Positions 1 to 8,664 of a stretch of DNA of 64,000 bases are shown piece by piece. The notes under the pieces are model-generated. The model saw only the letters and a list, made by a program, of their open reading frames with translations, did not search any database and was not told the DNA's origin. Location of the stretch: contig NZ_LMEI01000006.1 of the NCBI RefSeq assembly GCF_001426585.1, positions 362,956 through 426,955 on the forward strand, given 5' to 3'. Origin of the DNA: Streptomyces sp. Root431 (GTDB lineage: Bacteria > Actinomycetota > Actinomycetes > Streptomycetales > Streptomycetaceae). Numbering within the stretch: the first letter of the stretch is position 1; each line of letters begins with the position of its first letter. The translations under genes and the position numbers were made by a program.

Positions 1-193
1 GCAACGCCGCCCGCACACCCGACGCATCCCGCACGTCCACCCGCAGGAACTCCCCGGCGGGAGGCTCGGAGACGGTGGGGTGCGCGCTGGGAAGCAAGAC
101 GTCCAGCACGGCCGGCTCGTGGCCGGCCTCATGGAGGGAACCAACGATGCGCGAGCCGATGAACCCGGCTCCGCCTGTGACGAGTACACGCAT
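1..193 (-). CDS. NAD-dependent epimerase/dehydratase, N-terminal fragment
   Basis: Only the first 64 codons are in the window and the gene runs off the left edge. The reading starts MRVLVTGGAGFIGS, the glycine-rich nucleotide-binding loop (G7, G10, G13) of extended short-chain dehydrogenases acting on nucleotide sugars. It continues with the expected beta-alpha-beta Rossmann start (VLDVLLPS near residue 31). The ATG at 191-193 places the loop at the very N-terminus, as usual in the family. Substrate cannot be told from this fragment. It is too short for routine gene calling. Confidence 0.85.
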   Translation of the reverse strand, partial: MRVLVTGGAGFIGSRIVGSLHEAGHEPAVLDVLLPSAHPTVSEPPAGEFLRVDVRDASGVRAAL

Positions 194-582
194 GCGGACG
201 ACGCTACGGAGAAGCTCTTCTTGTCGGGGATCAGCACGCCGGGTCGTAAGACTTCCGTCATCTTGGTGGGGCATGCAGCTTTGCATGAGGGCGAGGCAAT
301 GCGGGTCCTGCGCGATGGAAGGCCAGAGGGCGCGACAGCCCCTCCGGGTGGCACCTCGCCGGCGTTGAATCGGAAATCGAGTGGCTGGCGCCCGTCAGAA
401 CAGCACTTCCCGGATACCTCTTGAGTGGCGGCCAGGGGGCATCGAGCCTTTTCCAAGCTGGTTTCGTTGACCGCGAGTTGGACGGTCCTGCGCAACGACG
501 AAGCTCTTGGTGGACGGGTTCTCGACCAGGATCACCCGTGTCCGCCAGGAGCTTCGCGTACTGGTCTGTCCGTCTTCGATCG
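194..582. other. gene-free stretch upstream of the epimerase
   Basis: This stretch lies upstream of the leftward epimerase gene and presumably holds its promoter. Open frames here are GC-skew artefacts without recognisable protein motifs. I see no clear hairpin, repeat or promoter hexamers. Confidence 0.4.
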
Positions 583-797
583 CAGGGCGGCCTGCGGGTC
601 TACGACCTGGACGCGCGCCGGGTGCAGTCCATCCCCGCCCCGGCCGGACCCGGCACCGACGACAAGCCCGGCCGCTTCAACAACGTCGACCCGGTCCACG
701 GCGTGCGCCTGGGCAGCACGCGACGTCGCGGTGGTCAGCGACCGCGGCAACGACCGGCTGCGGATCCACCGCATCGACCGCGACAGGCCCGGCCGGG
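583..797 (+). pseudogene. phytase (beta-propeller) remnant, frameshifted
   Basis: The first frame reads QGGLRVYDLDARRVQSIPA and then a PGRFNNVDPVHGVRLG segment. Both resemble conserved blades of bacterial 3-phytases (PF02333 type, which carry GGLxVYDLxGR and PGRxNNVD motifs). Near 711-722 the homology moves by one frame and continues as DVAVVSDRGNDRLRIHRID, also phytase-like. No start codon, signal peptide or catalytic remainder is present, so this looks like a decayed internal fragment of about 70 residues. The assignment is from remembered family motifs, and the frameshift is read directly. Confidence 0.6.
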
Positions 798-1155
798 CCG
801 GGTCGGGGAGGGTGTTGCGGCAGTCATGTGCACCACGCCAGGCAGGGCGGGGATGATTCGGTGTCGCCCTACCGTAGGAAGACGCAGGTCAGCGGCGTAT
901 GTGGTGGGACACCATAGTCCGGGCGGGTCGTGTGCGCCCAGCCTCCATGGCCTGCTGTCGCGCCCCTGCCGAGCGATGGGGAGAGTCGTCTCCTCGCGCC
1001 ACCTTGTGGGTGCTGCGCGAGTGACGAGCCAGGCGTCCGGTCGACGCCCTACGGCCCGCTTGCCGCATCCGCAGGGACACGGGCGCCGGGCGGAACGAGG
1101 GAACGGCAGGCAGACGAAAGAACCGGAGAGCGGGTGAACCGGCGGCGGAGGAGAC
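798..1155. other. gene-free stretch after the phytase remnant
   Basis: No frame here continues the phytase homology or shows other recognisable motifs. It separates the remnant from the convergent lipoprotein gene. Confidence 0.4.
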
Positions 1156-1178
1156 GGTCCCCGCAGCTTCCGGAGACC
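1156..1178 (-). terminator. weak hairpin after the solute-binding protein gene
   Basis: GGTCCCCG and CGGAGACC pair with one mismatch around a 7-nt loop, directly after the stop codon of the leftward lipoprotein gene. There is no U-tract, which is common in Streptomyces. Confidence 0.35.
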
Positions 1179-1179
1179 G

Positions 1180-2457
1180 CTACCTTTGCTGCGCCACGTC
1201 CCGGGTCTGCTGGGCGATGTGCTCCAGGACGGTCTTCGGGTCGGCCGAGGGTGCGACGGCCTTGCCGATGTTCCGCTTGATGGTATTGCTGACCTGCAGC
1301 CAGGACGGGTCGTTGACAGGGTAGAGCTGGGCAGTGCGCAGTGCGGCGAGGAACTGCTCGGCGCTGGGGTCCGCCGCCGCGTACCGGGATGACTGGGTGG
1401 CGGACACCGTCGACGGCAACAGGTGGTAGCGCCCGGCGAATTCGCTGATGTTCTTGTCCTGGTAGACAAAGTTCAGGAACGAGCCCACCAGTTCGCGATT
1501 GCCGTCGTGCTTGAAAGCCATCATCCAGTCGGCGACGCCCGCTGCCGGCGGGGTCTCCCTGTCGTCCAGCGTGTCCGACACCGGCATGCTCAGGGTGCCG
1601 ACCTTCATGCCCTTCGCCCTCGCCTCGTGAAGGAGTGAGGGATAGCCGTTGACCATACCGACGTCGCCGCGCAGGAAGGCGGCGAAGGCGTCCTGCCGGT
1701 TGAGCTCGGCCGGCGGGACCGGGCCGGTCAGGGCCGGCGCGACCAGGTTGGCCTTGATCCAGCGGAATGTCTGCGCGTTCTGCTCGGACGCGATGCTGTA
1801 CCCGCCGCTGGTGTCGGTGTACCCGCCGCCGTTGCTCAGCTCCCAGATCAGGGCCTCGGCGTGCGCCTCCTCGGGGCCGAGCGGCAGGGCGTACGGGTAG
1901 AGAACGCCCTCCTTCTTCAGCGCCTGGGCCGCGTCCTTCAGGTCCGACCAGGTCTTCGGCGGCTTCGCGCCTGCCTCGTCGAACAGCTCCGCGTTGTAGA
2001 AGAGCAGCCGGCTGCTTGCCACGAAGGGCAGGCCGTAGAGGTCGCCGTCGATCGAGCCAGCCTCCGTGAGGGGCCGCAGGAAGTTCGCCTCCGTGCTGAC
2101 CGACATCACCTCGCTGGCGGTGTAAAGGCGGCCCTGTGCGGCGAAGTCGGAGTACGCACCCATCAGAGCCACGTCCGGGGCGTTGTTCTCCTTGACCATG
2201 CGGGTGACCTCGCTGTCGATGTCGGCCCACGGGTAGAGCGTCACCTCGACCTTCATGCCGGGGTGGGCGGCGGTGAAGGCGGTGGCCAGATCATCCCAGT
2301 ACGTCTTGGAGGTGGTCGCGGGGCCGGCGCCGTACTCGGGTGCCACCAGGCGCAACGTCGTCGGGTCGCTACCGGACGAGCCGCAGGCGGTGACGAGGGA
2401 GCCCAGTAGCCCGAACGCTGCCACGGAGATGGTCATGCCGGAGAGTCTTCGTCGCAT
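1180..2457 (-). CDS. extracellular sugar-binding lipoprotein of an ABC importer
   Basis: This 425-residue protein starts MRRRLSG and has a hydrophobic stretch ending in the lipobox LVTAC. C25 is the predicted lipidated cysteine, so the mature protein is anchored outside the membrane. The body matches the family 1 sugar-binding fold: an early STLRLVAPEYG-like strand, a TAFTAAHPGMKVEV segment, and a later ADWMMAF. The ATG at 2455-2457 has GAGGAAAG a few bases upstream, which decides the start over longer readings. No permease or ATPase gene lies beside it, so it is either an orphan or works with distant components. The substrate is unknown. Confidence 0.85.
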   Translation of the reverse strand: MRRRLSGMTISVAAFGLLGSLVTACGSSGSDPTTLRLVAPEYGAGPATTSKTYWDDLATAFTAAHPGMKVEVTLYPWADIDSEVTRMVKENNAPDVALMGAYSDFAAQGRLYTASEVMSVSTEANFLRPLTEAGSIDGDLYGLPFVASSRLLFYNAELFDEAGAKPPKTWSDLKDAAQALKKEGVLYPYALPLGPEEAHAEALIWELSNGGGYTDTSGGYSIASEQNAQTFRWIKANLVAPALTGPVPPAELNRQDAFAAFLRGDVGMVNGYPSLLHEARAKGMKVGTLSMPVSDTLDDRETPPAAGVADWMMAFKHDGNRELVGSFLNFVYQDKNISEFAGRYHLLPSTVSATQSSRYAAADPSAEQFLAALRTAQLYPVNDPSWLQVSNTIKRNIGKAVAPSADPKTVLEHIAQQTRDVAQQR

Positions 2458-2770
2458 GGGTCTTTCCTCTGAATCTTTTTGGACAGTGCGTCCGAAATTC
2501 TCTCCTGGCCCACGGGTGAATTGCGCCCCCTGCCGAATGTTGTGGCCATAGCTCCAAGGGAGAAGATTCCGCATGGTGTTTTCCGATATACCGGGCCTTG
2601 TTTGACGCGCGTAGAAACCTGTGCGCCCGACATTCGACGTGGGCAACGCTGGCCTGGCACTGCCCACGGCTGCTGGACCTGGTGCCGCGCCGGCTCGGTG
2701 CCCCCCACCTGGGAGGAGTCACGTCACCCCGGCCCTCACCGGGCGTCGATGCCGAACTAGTCTTCGCACC
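2458..2770. other. divergent intergenic region
   Basis: This region lies between the leftward lipoprotein gene and the rightward HIT-like gene. It is relatively AT-rich around 2460-2600 and so probably carries the lipoprotein promoter. I could not fix promoter hexamers or operators with confidence. Confidence 0.4.
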
Positions 2771-3400
2771 ATGGCCTTGCGACCTGATGAGTTCTACGAC
2801 CACGCGCTTGCCGCCGCGGATGGTGAGCGTCGGCTCCCGCTCGCGCGCATGACAGGGTGGGCTGTCAGCCCGTTCGAACCGGACGGATTGCGCGTCGCGT
2901 CGCTGCGCCCTCCGGTTCTGCCCGAGCCTCCGCGACACGGCGAGGACCCGTCGAACTGTGAGGCGTGCCGTGACCGAGACGCGGGGATCTGGTTCAACGA
3001 CAGGTGGCGGCTGACCCGGATCGCGGGAGTCGGGGTGCCGCTGGTGCTCATGCTGCATCCGATTGAGCACTATGACATGGCCGACCTGCCCGACGAGCTG
3101 GCGGCCGAGTTGGGGGTCCTGTCCACGCACCTCGTCCGCCACGTGCAGGCCCTGCCGCATATTTCGCGAGCCCATGTCTACCGCATCGGGGATGGCGGCG
3201 CGCACCTGCACATCTGGTTCTTCGCGCGGCCCGAGGGACAGGCCCAGCTGTACGGATCGTGGATGCCCGTCTGGGACGATCTGCTCCCGGAATACCCGGC
3301 GGATGTCGCCGAGGCAGATGCGGCGATCGTGGCGGACGCGTTGGTCGCCTCCATCGGGGGGCGCCGCTCGGCTGCTGGTGAATCGCCGCTCGACGACTGA
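2771..3400 (+). CDS. HIT-superfamily-like protein of unknown function
   Basis: The 209-residue product contains GGAHLHIWF with H145 and H147, reminiscent of the histidine-triad HxHxH loop of nucleotide hydrolases and transferases. An N-terminal NCEAC pair (C63, C66) could bind metal, as in some HIT and GalT-like proteins. A middle segment VLMLHPIEHYDMADLPDELA fits the HIT core, where a hydrophobic strand precedes a helix. The triad is incomplete compared with canonical HIT proteins, so activity is uncertain. The start at ATG 2771 gives a sensible N-terminus but has no strong ribosome-binding site. It appears to be a single-gene unit facing the convergent decarboxylase. Confidence 0.7.
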   Translation: MALRPDEFYDHALAAADGERRLPLARMTGWAVSPFEPDGLRVASLRPPVLPEPPRHGEDPSNCEACRDRDAGIWFNDRWRLTRIAGVGVPLVLMLHPIEHYDMADLPDELAAELGVLSTHLVRHVQALPHISRAHVYRIGDGGAHLHIWFFARPEGQAQLYGSWMPVWDDLLPEYPADVAEADAAIVADALVASIGGRRSAAGESPLDD

Positions 3401-3475
3401 AGCCTCGTGCCGGCACCTGTGTTAACCCCTCCCGCGCCGACGTGGTGCTGCGCGCGACGGGCGGTTCGACTGTCG

Positions 3476-4843
<1,368 letters not shown>

Positions 4844-5451
4844 ACCTCGGACTATGCGACCGTCGCAGCCGCCCCGCAAGCCGACCGCGGTCGGACGGCA
4901 GGAGCGGCGCGCACCTGACGCGGGACCCAGGTCGACGGTCCAGAGAGCCGGGCGGTGGTTCGACACGTACTGGCTGCGCCGGTTCTTCGCCTCCGCCGGC
5001 CTCTCGAAGGGTGTGCCGGGCGGTGTATCCCCTCCTGCCCGGCGCGGACCGGCCGGCCGTGTCACGGAGATGATCTACGGCCGTGAAAGTGTCGCGAGCG
5101 GAAATTGGCCGATCGCATTCGGCCCCCTATTCGACGCGCATATCCAGTGCATCCGGTCGCGCATACGACCGCGCACGAATCCGCCGGGAAATGAACTGCA
5201 CCAAGTTGCCAGCATCCTGGCAGGATTCGGCCACATGGCATCGAAGCCGCAGCTCAACGGCGTCACCAGGGGCTCCCGCGGCATCGCCGGAAACGTATTT
5301 CAGTGCCCCGCCGGGCGGCCGATGGGTTGTGGACTGGCTATCGACGCGCATAGCTTTCCCTCGTCGCTCAGCCGGGCGACGAGCCATGGGCCGAAGTTCT
5401 TCCGCAGAATGGCCTATTGGGTAAATGCGGCCGGATTGGATGTGAATTCAC
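4844..5451. other. long intergenic region, probable control region of the lanthipeptide cluster
   Basis: These 608 bases separate the leftward decarboxylase from the rightward alpha precursor. No coding frame is convincing. It is less GC-rich than its surroundings in the right half. It contains a perfect palindrome at 5207-5222 and a 12-base direct repeat, TCGACGCGCATA, at 5131-5142 and 5341-5352, 210 bases apart. These are candidate binding sites for the SARP or TrmB-like regulators of the cluster. No promoter hexamers could be fixed. Confidence 0.5.
5207..5222. promoter_or_regulatory. palindrome TGCCAG-N4-CTGGCA, candidate operator
   Basis: Perfect 6-base arms with a 4-base spacer lie 230 bases upstream of the alpha precursor start, in the only long non-coding region of the cluster. 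The role is inferred from position. Confidence 0.35.
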
Positions 5452-5622
5452 ATGAACAACTTCGACGGTGACATCTCGCTCATCGAGGAGATCGCGGAGC
5501 AGGACTTCGACGGCGTCGCCTATGGCGCGTGCTCGACCAACACGTTCTCGCTGTCCGACTTCCTCGGCAACCAGGGCGGCTGGTGCACGCTGACCAAGGA
5601 GTGCCAGCCCAACTGCAACTGA
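5452..5622 (+). CDS. lanA1: two-component lanthipeptide alpha precursor (lacticin 3147 A1-like)
   Basis: This 56-residue peptide has an acidic leader of 26 residues ending VAYGA and a 30-residue core. The core begins CSTNTFSLSD and ends with WCTLTKEC and a terminal CN. Cysteines are at core positions 1, 19, 25 and 29. CTLTxEC is the lipid II-binding motif shared by mersacidin and the alpha peptides of two-component lantibiotics. From memory, the core has the same length, cysteine spacing and about two thirds of the residues of lacticin 3147 A1. LanM would dehydrate Ser/Thr and form lanthionine rings, and LanT would cut after GA. The start is ATG 5452 with a weak GGATTGGA upstream. It is followed by a strong hairpin and then LanM1. 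The conserved Ser7 of the core is the position that becomes D-Ala in lacticin 3147. Confidence 0.93.
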   Translation: MNNFDGDISLIEEIAEQDFDGVAYGACSTNTFSLSDFLGNQGGWCTLTKECQPNCN

Positions 5623-5643
5623 GCCCGAAGGGCCGGGCACGGA

Positions 5644-5680
5644 CCGGGGGCGGGGAGCGGCTCATGCTCCCCGCCCCCGG
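5644..5680 (+). terminator. 15-bp perfect hairpin after the alpha precursor
   Basis: CCGGGGGCGGGGAGC pairs perfectly with GCTCCCCGCCCCCGG across a 7-nt loop, 21 bases after the stop codon and before LanM1. It probably works as a partial terminator or RNA stabiliser that makes precursor transcript more abundant than that of the enzyme genes, as is common in lantibiotic operons. Confidence 0.75.
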
Positions 5681-5724
5681 CGCAACGTGAAAATCTATCA
5701 TCGTCCGCGCAGGGAGCCGGAGCA

Positions 5725-8664
5725 TTGATCTCGCCCGCGAATCTTTACCCAGAACTCGACAGCGTCGAAATCCGCGAAACCATCGAGCCCCTCGGCGTTT
5801 TCGCGCCCGCCGTCCACGTCAAGCTCTCGGCTCCGTCCGACGTCGCTCCAGAGGCCCCCTCGCCGGCCGCGCTCGCCTGGTCGCTGGAGCCGGAGGAGTA
5901 TCCCTTCCAGCGCGTGATCCGGCAGCTGGCACTGCCGACTGCCGGCCGGCTCCTCCCCGAGGACCTCACGGTGGCCGTCGCCGACCCGGACGCCTTCACG
6001 CTCCAGGTACTCGGCCGGGCCGAGGCCCGGCTCCGCGACGTGGCGACCCGTACCTTGGTCGCCGCGGTCAACAAGGCCTCCACCGACGGGTTGCTGCGGG
6101 GGGCGACCCCGGACGAGCGCTACCAGGACTTCGTCACCCGGGCGTGGAGAGACGCCCTGGAGCCGTTCCCGGTGCTCCGCTCCGCGGCCGGCCATGTGGT
6201 GCGCAACGCCCGCGAGGCCGCGCGCGAACTGGTCCGGCGCCTCCACGCCGACCGGGACGAGGTGTTCCGGTTCTCCGGCATCGCCCCCGGCGACCCGCTG
6301 CTGTCCATCGGCGGGGCCGACGGCGACTCGCACGCCCACGGCAGGGCGGTGAGCATCCTGACGTTCGCCTCCGGGGCCCGCCTGGTCTACAAGCCCCGGG
6401 ACGTCTCCTGCGAGGCGGCCTTCGAGACCGTCGTCGAGCGCGTCAACGCGGAGGCCGACTGCGCACTGCCCGCCGCCCGCACCCTGGTGCGCGACGGGTA
6501 CGGGTACGTCGAGTACGTCGAACAGGAGGACATCGGCGGATTCAGCGTGCCGTTCATGCGGGCCTGCGGCCAGTTGGCCGCCGTGTTCTACCTGCTGGAC
6601 GCGCGGGACATGCACTTCGAGAACATCCTGCCCACCCGCCTGGGCCCGGTGGCCATCGACCTCGAGACGCTGCTGCACCCCTCCCGGGTGCACACCGGCC
6701 CCACCCCGGAGGCCGAGGGCAACGCGTACGACGAGATCGGCCGCAGCGTCTACGGCATCGGGATCCTCCCGCTGGTCCTGGCCGGCAAGAACGAGGACTC
6801 CGGCTACGTCGACCTCGGTTTCCTCGGCGGCGACAACCAGGGCGTCTCCCCCTTCAAGACCATGGTCTTCGAGCACCCCTTCACCGACCGGATCCGGGTC
6901 CACCTCCAGGCCCGCCCGTCCGAGCAGCGCTCCACCGTGGTCCGGGAGAGCACCGAACAGGAGATCCACGGGCTCGCCGGTCAGATGGCCGACGGGTTCC
7001 GGCAGGTCTGCGAGGCGGTGATGCGCCGGCCCTCCTGGTGGACCACCCTGCTGGAGGGGCTCGCTCCGGCCATGCGCCTCCGCTACATCCACAACCCGAC
7101 GTCGCAGTACGCGCAGATCCTGCGAATGGCGGCCTCCGCCGCCGCGATGGCCGACCCGGCGCTCGCCCAGGCCCTGCTCCACAGGATCGCCATCCCCTCC
7201 CGGTTCTCCGACCGCAGGCTCGTCGGCTCGGAACTGCGACAGATGGCCGAACGGGACGTCCCCTACTTCACCGTGCCCGCCACCGGCACCACCGTCCACG
7301 ACTGCGACGGCGAGGACACCGGCGTCCGGCTCGACCGCACCCCGCTCTCCCGGGCGCTGGCCAAGGCCGGGGCACTCGACGAGCAGGCGGTGAGGCGGCA
7401 GCTGCGGCTGCTCCACTCGGCCTTCTGCTCCCGCTTCCCCGACAACCACCTCTCCGGCGGGACCGCCTGGAACGGCCGGGCCTCCACCGGAGAGCGCACC
7501 GGCCTGGAGCGGCTCGCCCGGTCGCTGGCCGACGCCCTGACCGCGGGCAGCCTCCCCGACCAGTACGGTCATCTCCCCGCCACCTGGATCGGCCCGCTGG
7601 CCTCCGCGCAAGCTGCCAGGCCCTGGCCCTCCGGCGTGCTGGGGTACGACCTGTACACCGGACGCACCGGCCCTGCGCTGGCCCTGGCCGCGGCCGCGGC
7701 CCACTTCGGCGAGGAACGCTACGAGCGGGTGGCACGCCAGGTCTTCGAGCGCAGCGCCGGCATCCTCACCGACGGCGTCTACGAGCTGCGCAGCATCCGG
7801 CAGAGCGGTGCGGGCGCCTACACCGGAACCACCGGCCTGCTGTTCGCCCTGTGCGAGGCCGGGCGAATCCTGGGGGAGCCGGGCTGGGTCAAGGCGGCAC
7901 AGGACGCGGTGCCGCTGGTCGTGGAGCAGCTCGGCCCCGAGAACACCCCGGAGGTGATCTCCGGGATCTCCGGCATCGCCACGATGATCGCCTCGATCGG
8001 CGGCGACCACAGCCTCGACGCCCTGGACGGGCTCACCGGCCGGCTGCTGGGCCACGTGGAGGAACCGTCGGGTTCCTGGTGGGAGCAGTCGGGCTTCGCG
8101 CACGGCGTCGCGGGAGTCCTGCACGCCCTCGCCACGCTGCCCGACCGCCCCGGACACCGCGTCGACGCCGCCATCGGCGTCCTGACGGACCGCCTGGAGT
8201 CCTTCTACGTACCCCAGGAGCGGAACTGGTCCACCAACTCCGCCTTCCCGGGCCGGTTCTCGACCGGCTGGTGCCACGGCGCCGCCGGCATCGCCATGGC
8301 GCTGTCCGCCGTGACCGCCAGGACGGCGGACGAGCGGGCCGCCGAGCGCCTGGAGGCGGCCCTCGACAACACCTTCCGGCAGGGCTTCGGACGCAACCTC
8401 ACCTGGTGCCACGGCGACCTCGGCAACATCGACGTGGTCCGCCGGATCGCCGGCGACGACCAGGAACTGTCGGAGCGGGCCGACGCCGTCGAGGCGCGCC
8501 GGCTGGGACCGGACGTGATTGCGGAGAAGCTCGCCGCCACCGGCTCCCGCTACGCGCACACCGACAGCGCGATGGTGGGCTCCTCGGGTGTGCTGCTGCA
8601 CCTGCTCGGACGCCTCGACGACGCGCGGCCCCGGGTGTCGCCCATCTGGCACGGAGCCCTCTGA
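5725..8664 (+). CDS. lanM1: class II lanthipeptide synthetase LanM1
   Basis: At 979 residues this has normal LanM length. The N-terminal dehydratase half shows VYKPRD with K223 and DMHFEN with H297 and N300, followed by IDLETLLHP. These are the kinase-like residues that phosphorylate and eliminate Ser/Thr side chains. The C-terminal cyclase half has GFAHGVAG, GWCHGAAG (C850) and TWCHGDLGN (C895, H896), the zinc-binding and acid/base set of LanC domains. It begins with TTG at 5725, preceded by AGGGAG about nine bases upstream. It lies directly after the alpha precursor and overlaps LanT1 by ATGA, so it most likely modifies the alpha peptide. Confidence 0.95.
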   Translation: MISPANLYPELDSVEIRETIEPLGVFAPAVHVKLSAPSDVAPEAPSPAALAWSLEPEEYPFQRVIRQLALPTAGRLLPEDLTVAVADPDAFTLQVLGRAEARLRDVATRTLVAAVNKASTDGLLRGATPDERYQDFVTRAWRDALEPFPVLRSAAGHVVRNAREAARELVRRLHADRDEVFRFSGIAPGDPLLSIGGADGDSHAHGRAVSILTFASGARLVYKPRDVSCEAAFETVVERVNAEADCALPAARTLVRDGYGYVEYVEQEDIGGFSVPFMRACGQLAAVFYLLDARDMHFENILPTRLGPVAIDLETLLHPSRVHTGPTPEAEGNAYDEIGRSVYGIGILPLVLAGKNEDSGYVDLGFLGGDNQGVSPFKTMVFEHPFTDRIRVHLQARPSEQRSTVVRESTEQEIHGLAGQMADGFRQVCEAVMRRPSWWTTLLEGLAPAMRLRYIHNPTSQYAQILRMAASAAAMADPALAQALLHRIAIPSRFSDRRLVGSELRQMAERDVPYFTVPATGTTVHDCDGEDTGVRLDRTPLSRALAKAGALDEQAVRRQLRLLHSAFCSRFPDNHLSGGTAWNGRASTGERTGLERLARSLADALTAGSLPDQYGHLPATWIGPLASAQAARPWPSGVLGYDLYTGRTGPALALAAAAAHFGEERYERVARQVFERSAGILTDGVYELRSIRQSGAGAYTGTTGLLFALCEAGRILGEPGWVKAAQDAVPLVVEQLGPENTPEVISGISGIATMIASIGGDHSLDALDGLTGRLLGHVEEPSGSWWEQSGFAHGVAGVLHALATLPDRPGHRVDAAIGVLTDRLESFYVPQERNWSTNSAFPGRFSTGWCHGAAGIAMALSAVTARTADERAAERLEAALDNTFRQGFGRNLTWCHGDLGNIDVVRRIAGDDQELSERADAVEARRLGPDVIAEKLAATGSRYAHTDSAMVGSSGVLLHLLGRLDDARPRVSPIWHGAL

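Noticed and set aside
425..1137. Several open frames around the phytase remnant as genes
   Set aside because: Only short internal parts show homology, in two different frames, with no ribosome-binding site.
5698..8652. Antisense frame of nearly 1000 codons over LanM1
   Set aside because: Gly/Val/Asp-rich composition without motifs, a typical complement shadow of a GC-rich gene.
6144..8663. Open frame running into LanT1 as a LanM-LanT fusion
   Set aside because: The upstream part is Arg/Pro-rich shadow of LanM1 in another frame. The ATG overlapping the LanM1 stop gives a complete C39 domain.
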